Below, in pieces: positions 41,697 to 48,882 of a stretch of DNA of 48,882 bases (position 1 is its first letter; the number at the start of each line of letters is the position of its first letter). The notes beneath the pieces are model-generated. The model had not been told where the DNA came from. It did not search any database and saw nothing but the letters and a program-made list of their open reading frames with translations. This DNA comes from Sphingobacteriales bacterium 16-39-50 (GTDB lineage: Bacteria; Bacteroidota; Bacteroidia; Sphingobacteriales; Sphingobacteriaceae). Location: the NCBI GenBank assembly GCA_002257025.1, contig NCHA01000022.1:1-48882 (forward strand), in the 5' to 3' direction. Both the position numbers and the translations under genes were made by a program.

Positions 41697-41775
41697 AATG
41701 GTAGCCCCGCTTTTTGCTCATACTCCACAGGCCTTAATCACAGGCCGGTATCCGCTTCAATCGGGTTTAGGAACA
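41697..41775 (-). ncRNA. Possible conserved structured RNA element
   Basis: Read on the minus strand, CCCG (41765-41762) pairs with CGGG (41709-41706). GGCC blocks (41745-41742 and 41733-41730) close an inner hairpin. Between the stems lie GATTGAAGCGGATA and GGAGTATGAGCAAAAAGC, forming a large internal loop. I recall similar two-part sequences recurring between genes in many Bacteroidota, possibly the Flavo-1 RNA motif, but this is from memory and unverified. It lies in the 427 bp gap 41536-41962, 188 bp beyond the doxX stop. Apart from this, the hairpin and the tandem listed next, the gap shows nothing. Confidence 0.35.
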
Positions 41776-41855
41776 CCAGACAATATTATTTAAATTGAGC
41801 TTTCACAAATATATCAAGGGCTACTCGGATAAAAAATGTACTAGGCGCAATGTCA

Positions 41856-41885
41856 TCCCTCAGCTGCTGAAAGGCAGCTGAGGGA
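41856..41885. repeat. Perfect 12-bp-arm hairpin
   Basis: TCCCTCAGCTGC (41856-41867), 6-nt loop TGAAAG, GCAGCTGAGGGA (41874-41885). There is no T-run on either side. It may be a palindromic repeat unit, or it may end the transcript of doxX (minus) or GH20 (plus). Confidence 0.7.
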
Positions 41886-41917
41886 ACTAAGCGATAGGAG
41901 ATTACAATATTGCTTTA

Positions 41918-41961
41918 TTAATCCTATTAATCCAATAATCCTACTAATCCTATTAATTTTA
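41918..41961. repeat. TTAATCCTA-type 9-bp imperfect tandem
   Basis: TTAATCCTA, TTAATCCA, ATAATCCTA, CTAATCCTA, TTAATTTTA run directly up to the doxX stop codon. Units differ by one to three bases. Confidence 0.6.
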
Positions 41962-41962
41962 A

Positions 41963-42367
41963 TTATTTATTAATCTTATTGTCAATCGAAAAACGTCCCG
42001 AACCGGTAAGGAATAACACAATAAACATACCCAGAAAAAGAAGTGATTTCTCTTTGGTTCCGAAATCATCAGCTGCATGTGCAATGAAAAATGCAACTGA
42101 CATATTGATAATCAATGGAATTAAAGATAGACGGGTGTAAAGTCCTATGATTACAAGAATTGCACATAAAAACTCCGCAAAAGTTGAAAGGTAGAGCGAT
42201 GGTACCTGGCCTAGTCCGACAGGATCTCCAAATTTCAGGTTCCCTTCCAGAATTTTCTGAAATTTAGGGTAACCATGAGTTAGCATTACAGCGCCTGAAA
42301 CAACCCTAAGAAATAACAAGCCTAAATCATTGGCCAGGGGAGCACTTGATAAAAAAGGTGATTTCAT
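41963..42367 (-). CDS. DoxX-family membrane protein
   Basis: A 134-residue inner-membrane protein with four predicted helices. Family marks are LLFLRVVSGAVMLTHGYPKF (about 17-36), a periplasmic loop, FAEFLCAILVIIGLYTRL (about 63-80), and MSVAFFIAHAADDF (about 89-102). DoxX proteins are linked to redox or thiol stress and quinone metabolism, but the molecular role is mostly unknown. It diverges from the TetR regulator, whose operator lies 211 bp upstream of its start, so shared control is unlikely. A perfect CTATCT-CTA-AGATAG dyad lies 31-45 bp before its ATG. Confidence 0.9.
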   Translation of the reverse strand: MKSPFLSSAPLANDLGLLFLRVVSGAVMLTHGYPKFQKILEGNLKFGDPVGLGQVPSLYLSTFAEFLCAILVIIGLYTRLSLIPLIINMSVAFFIAHAADDFGTKEKSLLFLGMFIVLFLTGSGRFSIDNKINK

Positions 42368-42397
42368 GATCTCAAAATTTATAAAAGAATGATGCTT

Positions 42398-42412
42398 CTA
42401 TCTCTAAGATAG
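42398..42412. promoter_or_regulatory. Dyad upstream of doxX
   Basis: CTATCT-CTA-AGATAG, perfect 6-bp arms, 31-45 bp before the doxX start codon. It could be an operator or a 5' leader hairpin. No protein can be assigned. Confidence 0.4.
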
Positions 42413-42546
42413 CAGGATTTTTTAGTTTATTTCAAGTTTTGCCTTTGAGTCAATTTTATTAATTGTTTTTCTAAGCTGATCTCTGTTGAAATTCTGTTCA
42501 CTTATCCTCTCAAATTGTGATCCTCATCACTTTTACTCTTTTTTTA

Positions 42547-42575
42547 TTTGGATATGTATTTATTATTTATCTTTG
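42547..42575 (+). promoter_or_regulatory. Bacteroidota promoter of the tetR-RND efflux region
   Basis: The -33 box TTTG (42547-42550) and the -7 box TATCTTTG (42568-42575, consensus TAnnTTTG) are 17 bp apart. The predicted start point is near 42582, which falls inside the operator palindrome. This makes ATG 42605 the translation start. Confidence 0.75.
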
Positions 42576-42577
42576 TA

Positions 42578-42591
42578 AGTGAACGCTCACT
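42578..42591. promoter_or_regulatory. TetR-type operator AGTGAACGCTCACT
   Basis: Palindrome AGTGA-ACGC-TCACT with a CG centre, immediately after the -7 box and overlapping the predicted transcription start. A bound repressor would block RNA polymerase, so autorepression of tetR is expected. The form matches operators common for AcrR-like regulators. Confidence 0.75.
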
Positions 42592-42604
42592 ATTTTATTT
42601 ATTA

Positions 42605-43207
42605 ATGAAAATCTCCGATACTAACATTTTTACCGAAAGACAGATTGAGATCATGCAGGCTGCTACTCAGCGGATCGATAAGCATGGAATTCAGGATCTT
42701 ACCATTAAGAATCTGGCGGCAGATCTGGAGCTCTCTGAGGCCGCGCTTTATCGCCACTTTAAAAGCAAGAATGATATTTTAATGGGATTGCTTAATTATT
42801 TCATTCTGGAAATGGAGGTCAGACTCTCTGCAATAATCAGCCAGGCAGAAGTGAAATCTGAAGACCTGTTAAAGCAAGTTTTTGATTCACAACTAGGGAG
42901 TTTTGTGAAAAATCCTGCAATTGTGAGTGTAATCTTTTCTGAAGGGATTTTTCAATTTAATAAGGATTTAAACACAAGGATAATGCAAATGATGAAACTG
43001 ATGCAGCTCAATATCCAGTCTGTGATTTCAAAGGGCATTGACGCAGGTCAGATCAGAGAAATTGCCGATTCTTCTACCATCACTACAATAATTATGGGGA
43101 GTATGCGCATGACTGTCCTGAAGTGGAAATTATCCGGACATAAATCAAATCTCATTCATGATGGTACTACTGTGCTATCCGGAATTTTGAACATGATAAG
43201 AAAGTAA
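42605..43207 (+). CDS. TetR/AcrR-family repressor of the RND efflux operon
   Basis: A 200-residue regulator. The TetR HTH occupies about residues 15-58, with DLTIKNLAADLELSEAALYRHFKSKNDIL, the family pattern ending in YRHF-K. The C-terminal ligand domain is all helical (about 60-200). The frame could start at 42548, but that would lie inside the promoter and add a hydrophobic stretch before the HTH, so ATG 42605 is chosen. It lies 51 bp upstream of the TolC gene on the same strand and probably represses itself and the pump genes through the operator at 42578-42591. The inducer is unknown. Confidence 0.93.
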   Translation: MKISDTNIFTERQIEIMQAATQRIDKHGIQDLTIKNLAADLELSEAALYRHFKSKNDILMGLLNYFILEMEVRLSAIISQAEVKSEDLLKQVFDSQLGSFVKNPAIVSVIFSEGIFQFNKDLNTRIMQMMKLMQLNIQSVISKGIDAGQIREIADSSTITTIIMGSMRMTVLKWKLSGHKSNLIHDGTTVLSGILNMIRK

Positions 43208-43258
43208 TACAAATCATCTTATGACACTCATTGTATCATATTTTAATCAATTTAACCC

Positions 43259-44584
43259 ATGAAGTTAGTAAGTATTTACAAATATTCTCTTTTGTTAGTG
43301 TTGCTGGTCTTTGGATCTGTGAGCTTAAATGCTCAGCAATGGTCATTAGAGCAATGCATTGATACCGCCCAGGTGCATAATAAGAACCTCCAGATGAGCC
43401 GCAACAATATGTTGATCCTTGAGCAAAAGGAGAAGGAAGCAAAGGCGAATTTGCTGCCCAAGCTTGCCCTAAACGCTGATTACCGTTATTACACCGATCA
43501 GCCTACCCAATTATTACCACAGTCGGTTTTTGGCGGACCTGCAGGACAATTCAAAGAAACCCGCTTCGGAGTGCCGCATAATATTAATGCCAATATTCAG
43601 TTATCTATGCCTCTTTACAATGCTCAACTGAGCAGTGCTGTTGATAACAGCAAAATTGCATCTGAGTTGACTGAGTTGCAATATCAACGCACCGCAGAGC
43701 AGGTTATTTATGATATTTCTAATTTGTATTATAATGCTCAGATCCTTCATCATCAGCTTAGTTTCATAGACAGCAATCTCGTTAACACGAAGAAATTACA
43801 AAAGAATATAAGTCTTCTGCATGAGCAGTTAATGGCTAAAAGCTCTGATGTCAGCAAAGTGGACTTACAGATTGAACAATTGAATACTCAAAAGGAAGTG
43901 GTGAGAAGCAGATATGTACAGGTATTAAATACACTTAAATTTCTAATGGGGCTTCCCCAGGAAAGTTCAGTAAGTATTGACCCAACTATAAAGTATCAGG
44001 TTAAGCAGGAATATGCAAGTTTATCGACCATAGATATTCGTCAGGCGAGGATTCAAAACCGTTTGATCAGTGCCGAGCTTAACACGATAAAATATTCAAG
44101 ACTGCCAACCCTGTCATTGTTTGGTTCTCAGGGTACAACAGGTCTGGGATATGATAAAAGTCCTGATCAGTTTTTGAAGTTCTTCCCTGTTGGCTTTGCA
44201 GGCATACAATTGTCTTATCCATTATTTCAGGGAACAGTAACTAAACACAAGATTAATCAGAAAAAGTATGAATTGAAGAACAATGAACTTCAGATAAGTT
44301 TATTAAGTGAACAGAATTTAATGCAAGTTGATAATGCTAAAATGCAGCGTCAGGTTGCCCGGAAATCAACAGAGACCATTCTGCTTCAAATGAGACTTGC
44401 ACAATCAATTTATAATCAAAATATCATACAACAAAAGGAGGGCACAGCAAGCTTAACAGATGTTCTGCTGGCAGATAATGCCTTACGTGAAGCGCAGCAG
44501 TCGTATTTAAATGCGATAGTTGAATATTTGAAAGCCGACCTCGAGTATAAAAAGTTAACCGGAAATATTTCTGTCATTAAATAA
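43259..44584 (+). CDS. TolC-family outer-membrane efflux protein
   Basis: The outer-membrane channel of the tripartite pump. The signal peptide ends at LNAQ (about 26). Two OEP repeats (about 30-220 and 245-435) form the helical tunnel: WSLEQCIDTAQVHNKNLQMSRNN starts the first, and VDNAKMQRQVARKSTETILLQMRLAQSIYNQ lies in the second. It ends in EGTASLTDVLLADNALREAQQSYLNAIVEYLKADLEYKKL, the usual TolC close. It is 441 residues long, with no lipobox. It is the first of three pump genes, 8 bp before the adaptor gene. Confidence 0.95.
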   Translation: MKLVSIYKYSLLLVLLVFGSVSLNAQQWSLEQCIDTAQVHNKNLQMSRNNMLILEQKEKEAKANLLPKLALNADYRYYTDQPTQLLPQSVFGGPAGQFKETRFGVPHNINANIQLSMPLYNAQLSSAVDNSKIASELTELQYQRTAEQVIYDISNLYYNAQILHHQLSFIDSNLVNTKKLQKNISLLHEQLMAKSSDVSKVDLQIEQLNTQKEVVRSRYVQVLNTLKFLMGLPQESSVSIDPTIKYQVKQEYASLSTIDIRQARIQNRLISAELNTIKYSRLPTLSLFGSQGTTGLGYDKSPDQFLKFFPVGFAGIQLSYPLFQGTVTKHKINQKKYELKNNELQISLLSEQNLMQVDNAKMQRQVARKSTETILLQMRLAQSIYNQNIIQQKEGTASLTDVLLADNALREAQQSYLNAIVEYLKADLEYKKLTGNISVIK

Positions 44585-44592
44585 TATCAGCA

Positions 44593-45654
44593 ATGAAAAT
44601 CACAATTAAAAAAGCTCTGATTATCATAATTCCAATAGTCCTTGTATTGCTTGCAGTTATCCGGCTTAAAAGCAATAAAGAAAAGACTCAGAAGGGAGTT
44701 TATCAATATGATAGGGAACAGGTAATCTATGTTCAAACGGATACTGTAAGGTTTGAAAATGTCAGTTCAACTTTTAATTATACGGGTTCATTTGAGCCTA
44801 TAAAAGAGAGTCGGATCAGTTCTGAATTACAGGGTAAGATAAATCAGATTATGGTTGCGGAAGGTAATTTTGTTAAAAAAGGGCAAGCCATTATTCAATT
44901 GGATAATTCTCTGTTAAAATTGTCTTTGCAGTCTGCTCTGGTACAAAAGGAAGGCCTTGAAGTGGATGTAAAGCGATTTGGAATCCTTGTTAAAGCCGAG
45001 GCCATACAGGGTGTACAGCTTGAAAAGGCAGAATTGGGTTTAAGATCTGCAAAGGCGCAGATCGCTTCACTTCAGGAGCAAATAAATAAGTCAACAATCA
45101 GGGCACCTTTCTCGGGTATTGTAACGGCCAAACTGACTGAAGTTGGGGCATTTGCTTCACCTGGTATTCCATTAATGCAAATCTCTGACATTTCCATCCT
45201 GAAGTTTATTGTCAATGTTCCTGAAGCGGATTTAAATCGATTTCAATTGAATCAGACCTATTCTGTTAGTTCAGATGCCTACCCTGATCTTGATTTTTCG
45301 GCTAAAGTTGCCATGATTGGAAGTAAAGCCAATACAGGAAACAGCTTTCCTGTGCAATTGATGGTCAATAATACATCAGATTTAAAGATAAAGTCAGGCA
45401 TGTTTGGAAAAGTAATTCTGAAAAGCCCTGAAGCTGAGCAGGGAATTTTTGTTCCTTCATCCGCATTATTGGGTACTTCTGAGCAAGCTCAAATATACCT
45501 GATCAGGAATGGAAAGGCGGTTTTACAAAAAATTGTGATCGGAGCTAAGGTGAAGAATACCAGTAAGGTCTCTTCAGGTTTAAACCAGGGTGATGTAATT
45601 ATTACTGGGGGTATGATCAATCTCTTTGATGGGGCTAATGTACAGGTAAGATAA
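44593..45654 (+). CDS. RND efflux periplasmic adaptor (HlyD/MFP family)
   Basis: A 353-residue adaptor linking pump and channel. An N-terminal membrane anchor covers about 8-23 (IIIIPIVLVLLAVIRL), and there is no lipobox. The biotinyl-lipoyl half-motifs are SRISSELQGKINQIMVAEGNFVKKGQAIIQLD (about 74-105) and STIRAPFSGIVTAKLTEVGAFASPG (about 166-190). A short alpha-hairpin lies between them. A beta-barrel and a membrane-proximal domain end the protein (VPSSALLGTSEQAQIYLIRNGKAVLQKI). It is 12 bp upstream of the RND gene, so coupled expression is likely. Confidence 0.95.
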   Translation: MKITIKKALIIIIPIVLVLLAVIRLKSNKEKTQKGVYQYDREQVIYVQTDTVRFENVSSTFNYTGSFEPIKESRISSELQGKINQIMVAEGNFVKKGQAIIQLDNSLLKLSLQSALVQKEGLEVDVKRFGILVKAEAIQGVQLEKAELGLRSAKAQIASLQEQINKSTIRAPFSGIVTAKLTEVGAFASPGIPLMQISDISILKFIVNVPEADLNRFQLNQTYSVSSDAYPDLDFSAKVAMIGSKANTGNSFPVQLMVNNTSDLKIKSGMFGKVILKSPEAEQGIFVPSSALLGTSEQAQIYLIRNGKAVLQKIVIGAKVKNTSKVSSGLNQGDVIITGGMINLFDGANVQVR

Positions 45655-45666
45655 AATCGCTGAATT

Positions 45667-48600
45667 ATGAATATTACAGAAATTTCAATCAAGAGACCTT
45701 CGCTTATCATTGTTTTATTCAGTGTATTTGCACTTTTAGGCTTCATCGGGTATAAGAATCTCAGTTATGAGCTCATGCCTGATTTTAACCAGCCGGTTGT
45801 TGTTATAAAAACTGGTTATCCAGGGGCTGAGCCTGAGGAGGTTGAGACATCCGTTTCAAGAAAAATTGAAGATGCGCTTTCTAATGTTGAAGGAGTGGAT
45901 TATCTGGTAACCAAATCATTGCCAAATGCATCGGTGATCATTGCTAACCTGAAATATGGAACCGACCTGGATAAAACCATGCAGGATGCACAACGCTATA
46001 TTGATAATATTAGAAAGGATCTTCCGGAAGATATTTTAAGTCCGGTAATGAGTAAGGTTTCGCCAAACGACCTTCCAATTATGTCAATTAGTGCCAGTAG
46101 TAAGATACCTGCCACGGAGTTCTATCAGAAAATGAAGGATGAGTATCTGCCTCAAATACAGCAGATTAAAGGCGTTGCAGAGATCACGATACTCGGTGGT
46201 GAAGAGCGGGAAGTTCAGGTAAAAGTAGATGTCGACAAACTCAAGTTTTATAAAATATCATTATCTCAGGTTGTTGAGGCCATAAATCGTTCAGGGATTG
46301 ACTTGCCTTCAGGCAAAGTACAAACTGATAAAGAATCGAGCTCGGTGCGATTAAGTGGAAAGTTCAATTCTCCGGATGATATTAAAAACGTTCAGATTGC
46401 GATGCCTATGCCTGGTAGTCCGGTTTATGTAAGGGATGTTGCTGAAGTAACAGATGGGCTTAAAGAGGCGACTTCTATTAACCGTTATAATGGACAAAAT
46501 GGAATCGGACTTCTGTTAAAGAAACAAGGGGATGCTAACGCAGTGGAGGTTTCAAAGCTGGTTCGGGAGAAATTTAAATTTATCGAGAAGCAGGATGAAG
46601 CAAAGGGCGTTAACTTTATCATTGCTTCTGATAGCACTGATAATACGATTGCAGCTGTAGATTCTGTGATTTTCGACCTGATTCTTGCGGTAATTTTGGT
46701 TTCAGTTGTTATGCTTTTATTTCTCCGCAGTTTCAGAAATGCGTTGATTGTTCTGGTAGCGATTCCAACCTCTTTGATTACCGCATTTGCTGTAATGTGG
46801 TTATTGGGATATACCCTCAATCTGATGACCTTACTGGCCATGTCATTGATCATCGGTATTCTGGTCGATGATGCTACGGTAGTATTGGAAAATATTCAGA
46901 GGCATCTGGATATGGGAAAAGAAAAACGCAAGGCATCGATGGAAGGCAGGATGGAGATTGGTTTTTCGGCACTGTCAATAACACTTGTCGATGTAGTTGT
47001 GTTTTTACCTATTCTATTTTTGCAGGTTTTTGTAGCCGATATGCTTAAGCAGTTTTCAGTTGTTGTTATCACGTCTACACTAACCAGTTTACTTGTCGGA
47101 TTCACACTGACACCCTGGCTGGCATCACGTATTGGTGTTAAAGAAGATTTGAAGCCAAGCAATTTCTTTAATCGTTTTTTGCTTTGGTTCGAACAGCAGT
47201 TGGAGAGCTTTACCAATTGGTACGGAAGAGCACTTGAATGGATATTAAGTCACAAATTAATTTTTGCCGGGATAGTACTTCTATTATTTGTGATGACTTT
47301 GGGAATCATGAAGCAGGGAATTATTGGTAAGGAACTAATTTCTACTGGTGACCAGGGTAAATTCAGAATGAATCTGGAATTTGATAAATCAACAGCTCTG
47401 GAAAAAAATAATGAGGTTTCATATAAGATTGAGAATTACATATTGAAGAACCCTGCCGTTGCAACGGTGTTTAGTAATGTGGGAGGGCCAAGCACAGGAA
47501 TTGGAAGTTTAGGACAGGGATCTGCCAATAAAACTGAGTTTAACATTCAGTTGAAACCTGCATCCGACAGGGCCAGGCAATCTACAGAGGACTTTATGAA
47601 AAAGCTAAGGGAAGAGTTGCAGTTGAAATTCCCAGGGATAAACTATTCAATGGCATCATTAGGTTTGATTCCCCGTTCAGCTCCGATAGAGCTTACTTTA
47701 AGTGGCAGTAATGAGGAAATGGTGATGAAGGCCGGAGCCCAAATGCAAACTGCAATTGGACAAATTCCTGGTGCAGATAATGTACGCCTGTCTGTTGAGG
47801 CGGGAAGTCCCGAATATATGGTCGTGCCTGATAATGACAAGATGCAGCGTTTGGGTTTAAGCACAGCCTATGTGGGCATGGCATTGAGGACTGCCTTTAC
47901 TGGAAATGACGATGCAACTTTAACCGAAAATGGTACTGAATACCCTGTCAGGATCTGGCTGGATAAGTTTAGCCGTCAAAATTATGATGATGTAAAGCGT
48001 TTAACAGTAATTAATCCAATGGGTATACCGGTAGAGGTTTCTCAGTTTGCAAGTATAGAGCAAAGCAGTACAGCATCATTACTTGAACGGAAAGACAGAC
48101 AACCGGCTGTTACGCTAACTGCGGATGCATTGGGACGCCCCTCTGGTACAGTTGCTGACGATGTAGTGGCTTACATAAAGGCAAATCCCCTCCCTGGCGA
48201 TGTACAAATGACCTGGGGAAGTGATATTAAAAGACAGAATGATAGTTTCGGCGCCTTAGGATCGGTTTTACTGATATCGTTTTTGCTTATTTACCTGATT
48301 ATGGTTGCACTTTATGACAGTTTTATTTATCCTTTTGTAGTTTTATTTTCTATACCGGTAGCCTTAATTGGAGCATTTTTAGCCTTAAATCTTTCAATTA
48401 ATAATCTTAGTTTGTTTGCTTTACTTGGTTTGATCATGCTGATGGGTCTGGTGGTAAAAAATGCAATTTTGATTGTCGATTTTACAAATCAGTTGAAGGC
48501 AGAAGGAATGCACTTCAGGCAGGCATTGATTACTGCCGGCAAGGGAAGGATGCGGCCGATTCTGATGACTACCTTATCAATGGTCATCGGGATGTTGCCA

Positions 48601-48753
48601 ATAGCTCTGGCCTCAGGTACAGCATCAGAATGGAAGAATGGTCTGGCATGGGTTATTATTGGTGGACTTTTGTCTTCATTAATTCTGACCGTTTTTCTGG
48701 TGCCTGTGATTTATTATCTCGCAGACAGGCTAAGGGAGAAAATGGCTAAATAG
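45667..48753 (+). CDS. RND-family multidrug efflux transporter (HAE-1/AcrB-like)
   Basis: A proton-driven inner-membrane pump of 1028 residues, the normal AcrB size. The first helix follows ITEISIKRPSLIIVLFSVFALLG. The large periplasmic loops are in place, with docking and porter segments. In TM4, GILVDDATVVLEN carries the proton-relay D401-D402. In TM10, LVVKNAILIVDF carries K931. GKGRMRPILMTTLSMVIGMLPIAL near 958-981 is the conserved C-terminal block. A heavy-metal (CusA/CzcA) type is unlikely because the characteristic methionine sites are absent and the context is a TetR regulator. Substrates are unknown. Confidence 0.95.
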   Translation: MNITEISIKRPSLIIVLFSVFALLGFIGYKNLSYELMPDFNQPVVVIKTGYPGAEPEEVETSVSRKIEDALSNVEGVDYLVTKSLPNASVIIANLKYGTDLDKTMQDAQRYIDNIRKDLPEDILSPVMSKVSPNDLPIMSISASSKIPATEFYQKMKDEYLPQIQQIKGVAEITILGGEEREVQVKVDVDKLKFYKISLSQVVEAINRSGIDLPSGKVQTDKESSSVRLSGKFNSPDDIKNVQIAMPMPGSPVYVRDVAEVTDGLKEATSINRYNGQNGIGLLLKKQGDANAVEVSKLVREKFKFIEKQDEAKGVNFIIASDSTDNTIAAVDSVIFDLILAVILVSVVMLLFLRSFRNALIVLVAIPTSLITAFAVMWLLGYTLNLMTLLAMSLIIGILVDDATVVLENIQRHLDMGKEKRKASMEGRMEIGFSALSITLVDVVVFLPILFLQVFVADMLKQFSVVVITSTLTSLLVGFTLTPWLASRIGVKEDLKPSNFFNRFLLWFEQQLESFTNWYGRALEWILSHKLIFAGIVLLLFVMTLGIMKQGIIGKELISTGDQGKFRMNLEFDKSTALEKNNEVSYKIENYILKNPAVATVFSNVGGPSTGIGSLGQGSANKTEFNIQLKPASDRARQSTEDFMKKLREELQLKFPGINYSMASLGLIPRSAPIELTLSGSNEEMVMKAGAQMQTAIGQIPGADNVRLSVEAGSPEYMVVPDNDKMQRLGLSTAYVGMALRTAFTGNDDATLTENGTEYPVRIWLDKFSRQNYDDVKRLTVINPMGIPVEVSQFASIEQSSTASLLERKDRQPAVTLTADALGRPSGTVADDVVAYIKANPLPGDVQMTWGSDIKRQNDSFGALGSVLLISFLLIYLIMVALYDSFIYPFVVLFSIPVALIGAFLALNLSINNLSLFALLGLIMLMGLVVKNAILIVDFTNQLKAEGMHFRQALITAGKGRMRPILMTTLSMVIGMLPIALASGTASEWKNGLAWVIIGGLLSSLILTVFLVPVIYYLADRLREKMAK

Positions 48754-48756
48754 GAA

Positions 48757-48770
48757 CCGATAGCTATCGG
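48757..48770. repeat. Perfect 14-bp palindrome after the RND gene
   Basis: CCGATAGCTATCGG begins 4 bp after the stop codon. It is self-complementary without a loop, so a DNA site or a decayed repeat unit is likelier than a terminator. The last 112 bases of the window show no gene. Confidence 0.55.
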
Positions 48771-48882
48771 GTCTGGCCGTTTTGGACTTACCTTTAGATT
48801 AGCATCAACAAGATTAGTAGGTTATTATTATTGTTGAAGCTTTCTTTTTGCTTCTTTTTCTTTGTCAATAACCACGAATTTT

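Noticed and set aside
42548..42604. A 19-residue N-terminal extension of the TetR regulator
   Set aside because: It overlaps the promoter and operator, so it cannot be on the mRNA.

Overview
The window is about 48.9 kb of a low-GC chromosome from a member of the Bacteroidota, most probably a Sphingobacteriaceae/Pedobacter-like aerobe. The evidence is a SusC/SusD pair, a DUF4249 lipoprotein beside an STN-type TonB receptor, a DUF4890-like secreted protein, Bacteroidota-type promoter elements (TTTG / TAnnTTTG), and many Sphingobacteria-style intergenic palindromes. No rRNA, tRNA, CRISPR array or phage was seen. Almost every gene is intact.

Layout. (1) 1-1270: an IS3-family (IS150-like) element with terminal inverted repeats, an A AAA AAG frameshift site, an intact DDE domain, and an OrfA whose N-terminus is missing. 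(2) 1308-5552: arginine genes, with a fold-III decarboxylase (speA-like) divergent from arginase and argS. (3) 5781-6671: 3-hydroxybutyryl-CoA dehydrogenase. (4) 7064-11457: a SusC/SusD pair with no glycosidase beside it. (5) 11554-13283: bioF-bioD. (6) 13356-15616: a DUF4890-like protein, a LexA/CI-type self-cleaving repressor divergent from a degenerate GIY-YIG protein across a palindromic operator, and a lipoprotein MsrB. (7) 15747-21426: a giant secreted zincin/beta-propeller/barrel protein and PBP1A. (8) 21545-25617: PPK2, a small GNAT, an omega-amidase plus glutamine/methionine transaminase pair, and a YhhQ queuosine-precursor transporter. (9) 25679-27946: two tandem secreted alpha/beta hydrolases. 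(10) 28175-28858: FKBP isomerase. (11) 29109-31023: overlapping genes for an alkylglycerol monooxygenase (AGMO) homologue and a YhhN/TMEM86 lysoplasmalogenase homologue. (12) 31131-38259: a four-gene envelope operon (unknown secreted protein, STN-TonB receptor, DUF4249 lipoprotein, MG2-like giant). (13) 38959-41535: GH20 beta-hexosaminidase. (14) 41963-48753: DoxX and a TetR-controlled TolC/adaptor/RND efflux operon.

Strongest candidates for under-described biology: the AGMO-lysoplasmalogenase pair, which looks like a bacterial ether-lipid cleavage module preceded by three TCATGA palindromes; the STN-receptor/DUF4249/MG2 operon; the self-cleaving repressor paired with an apparently dead GIY-YIG protein; and the zincin-propeller-barrel protein. 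Two regulatory regions can be read in detail. In front of tetR, a Bacteroidota promoter is followed directly by an AGTGA(N4)TCACT operator. Between the repressor and the GIY-YIG gene lies an array of TTAGTA half-sites.

Intergenic DNA carries three classes of repeat: a cluster of 18-22 bp hairpins at 38397-38790, a 159 bp imperfect inverted repeat after argS, and heptanucleotide tandems (ATTGAG-type) just after stop codons. It also holds a structured element near 41700-41775 that may be a conserved Bacteroidota RNA.
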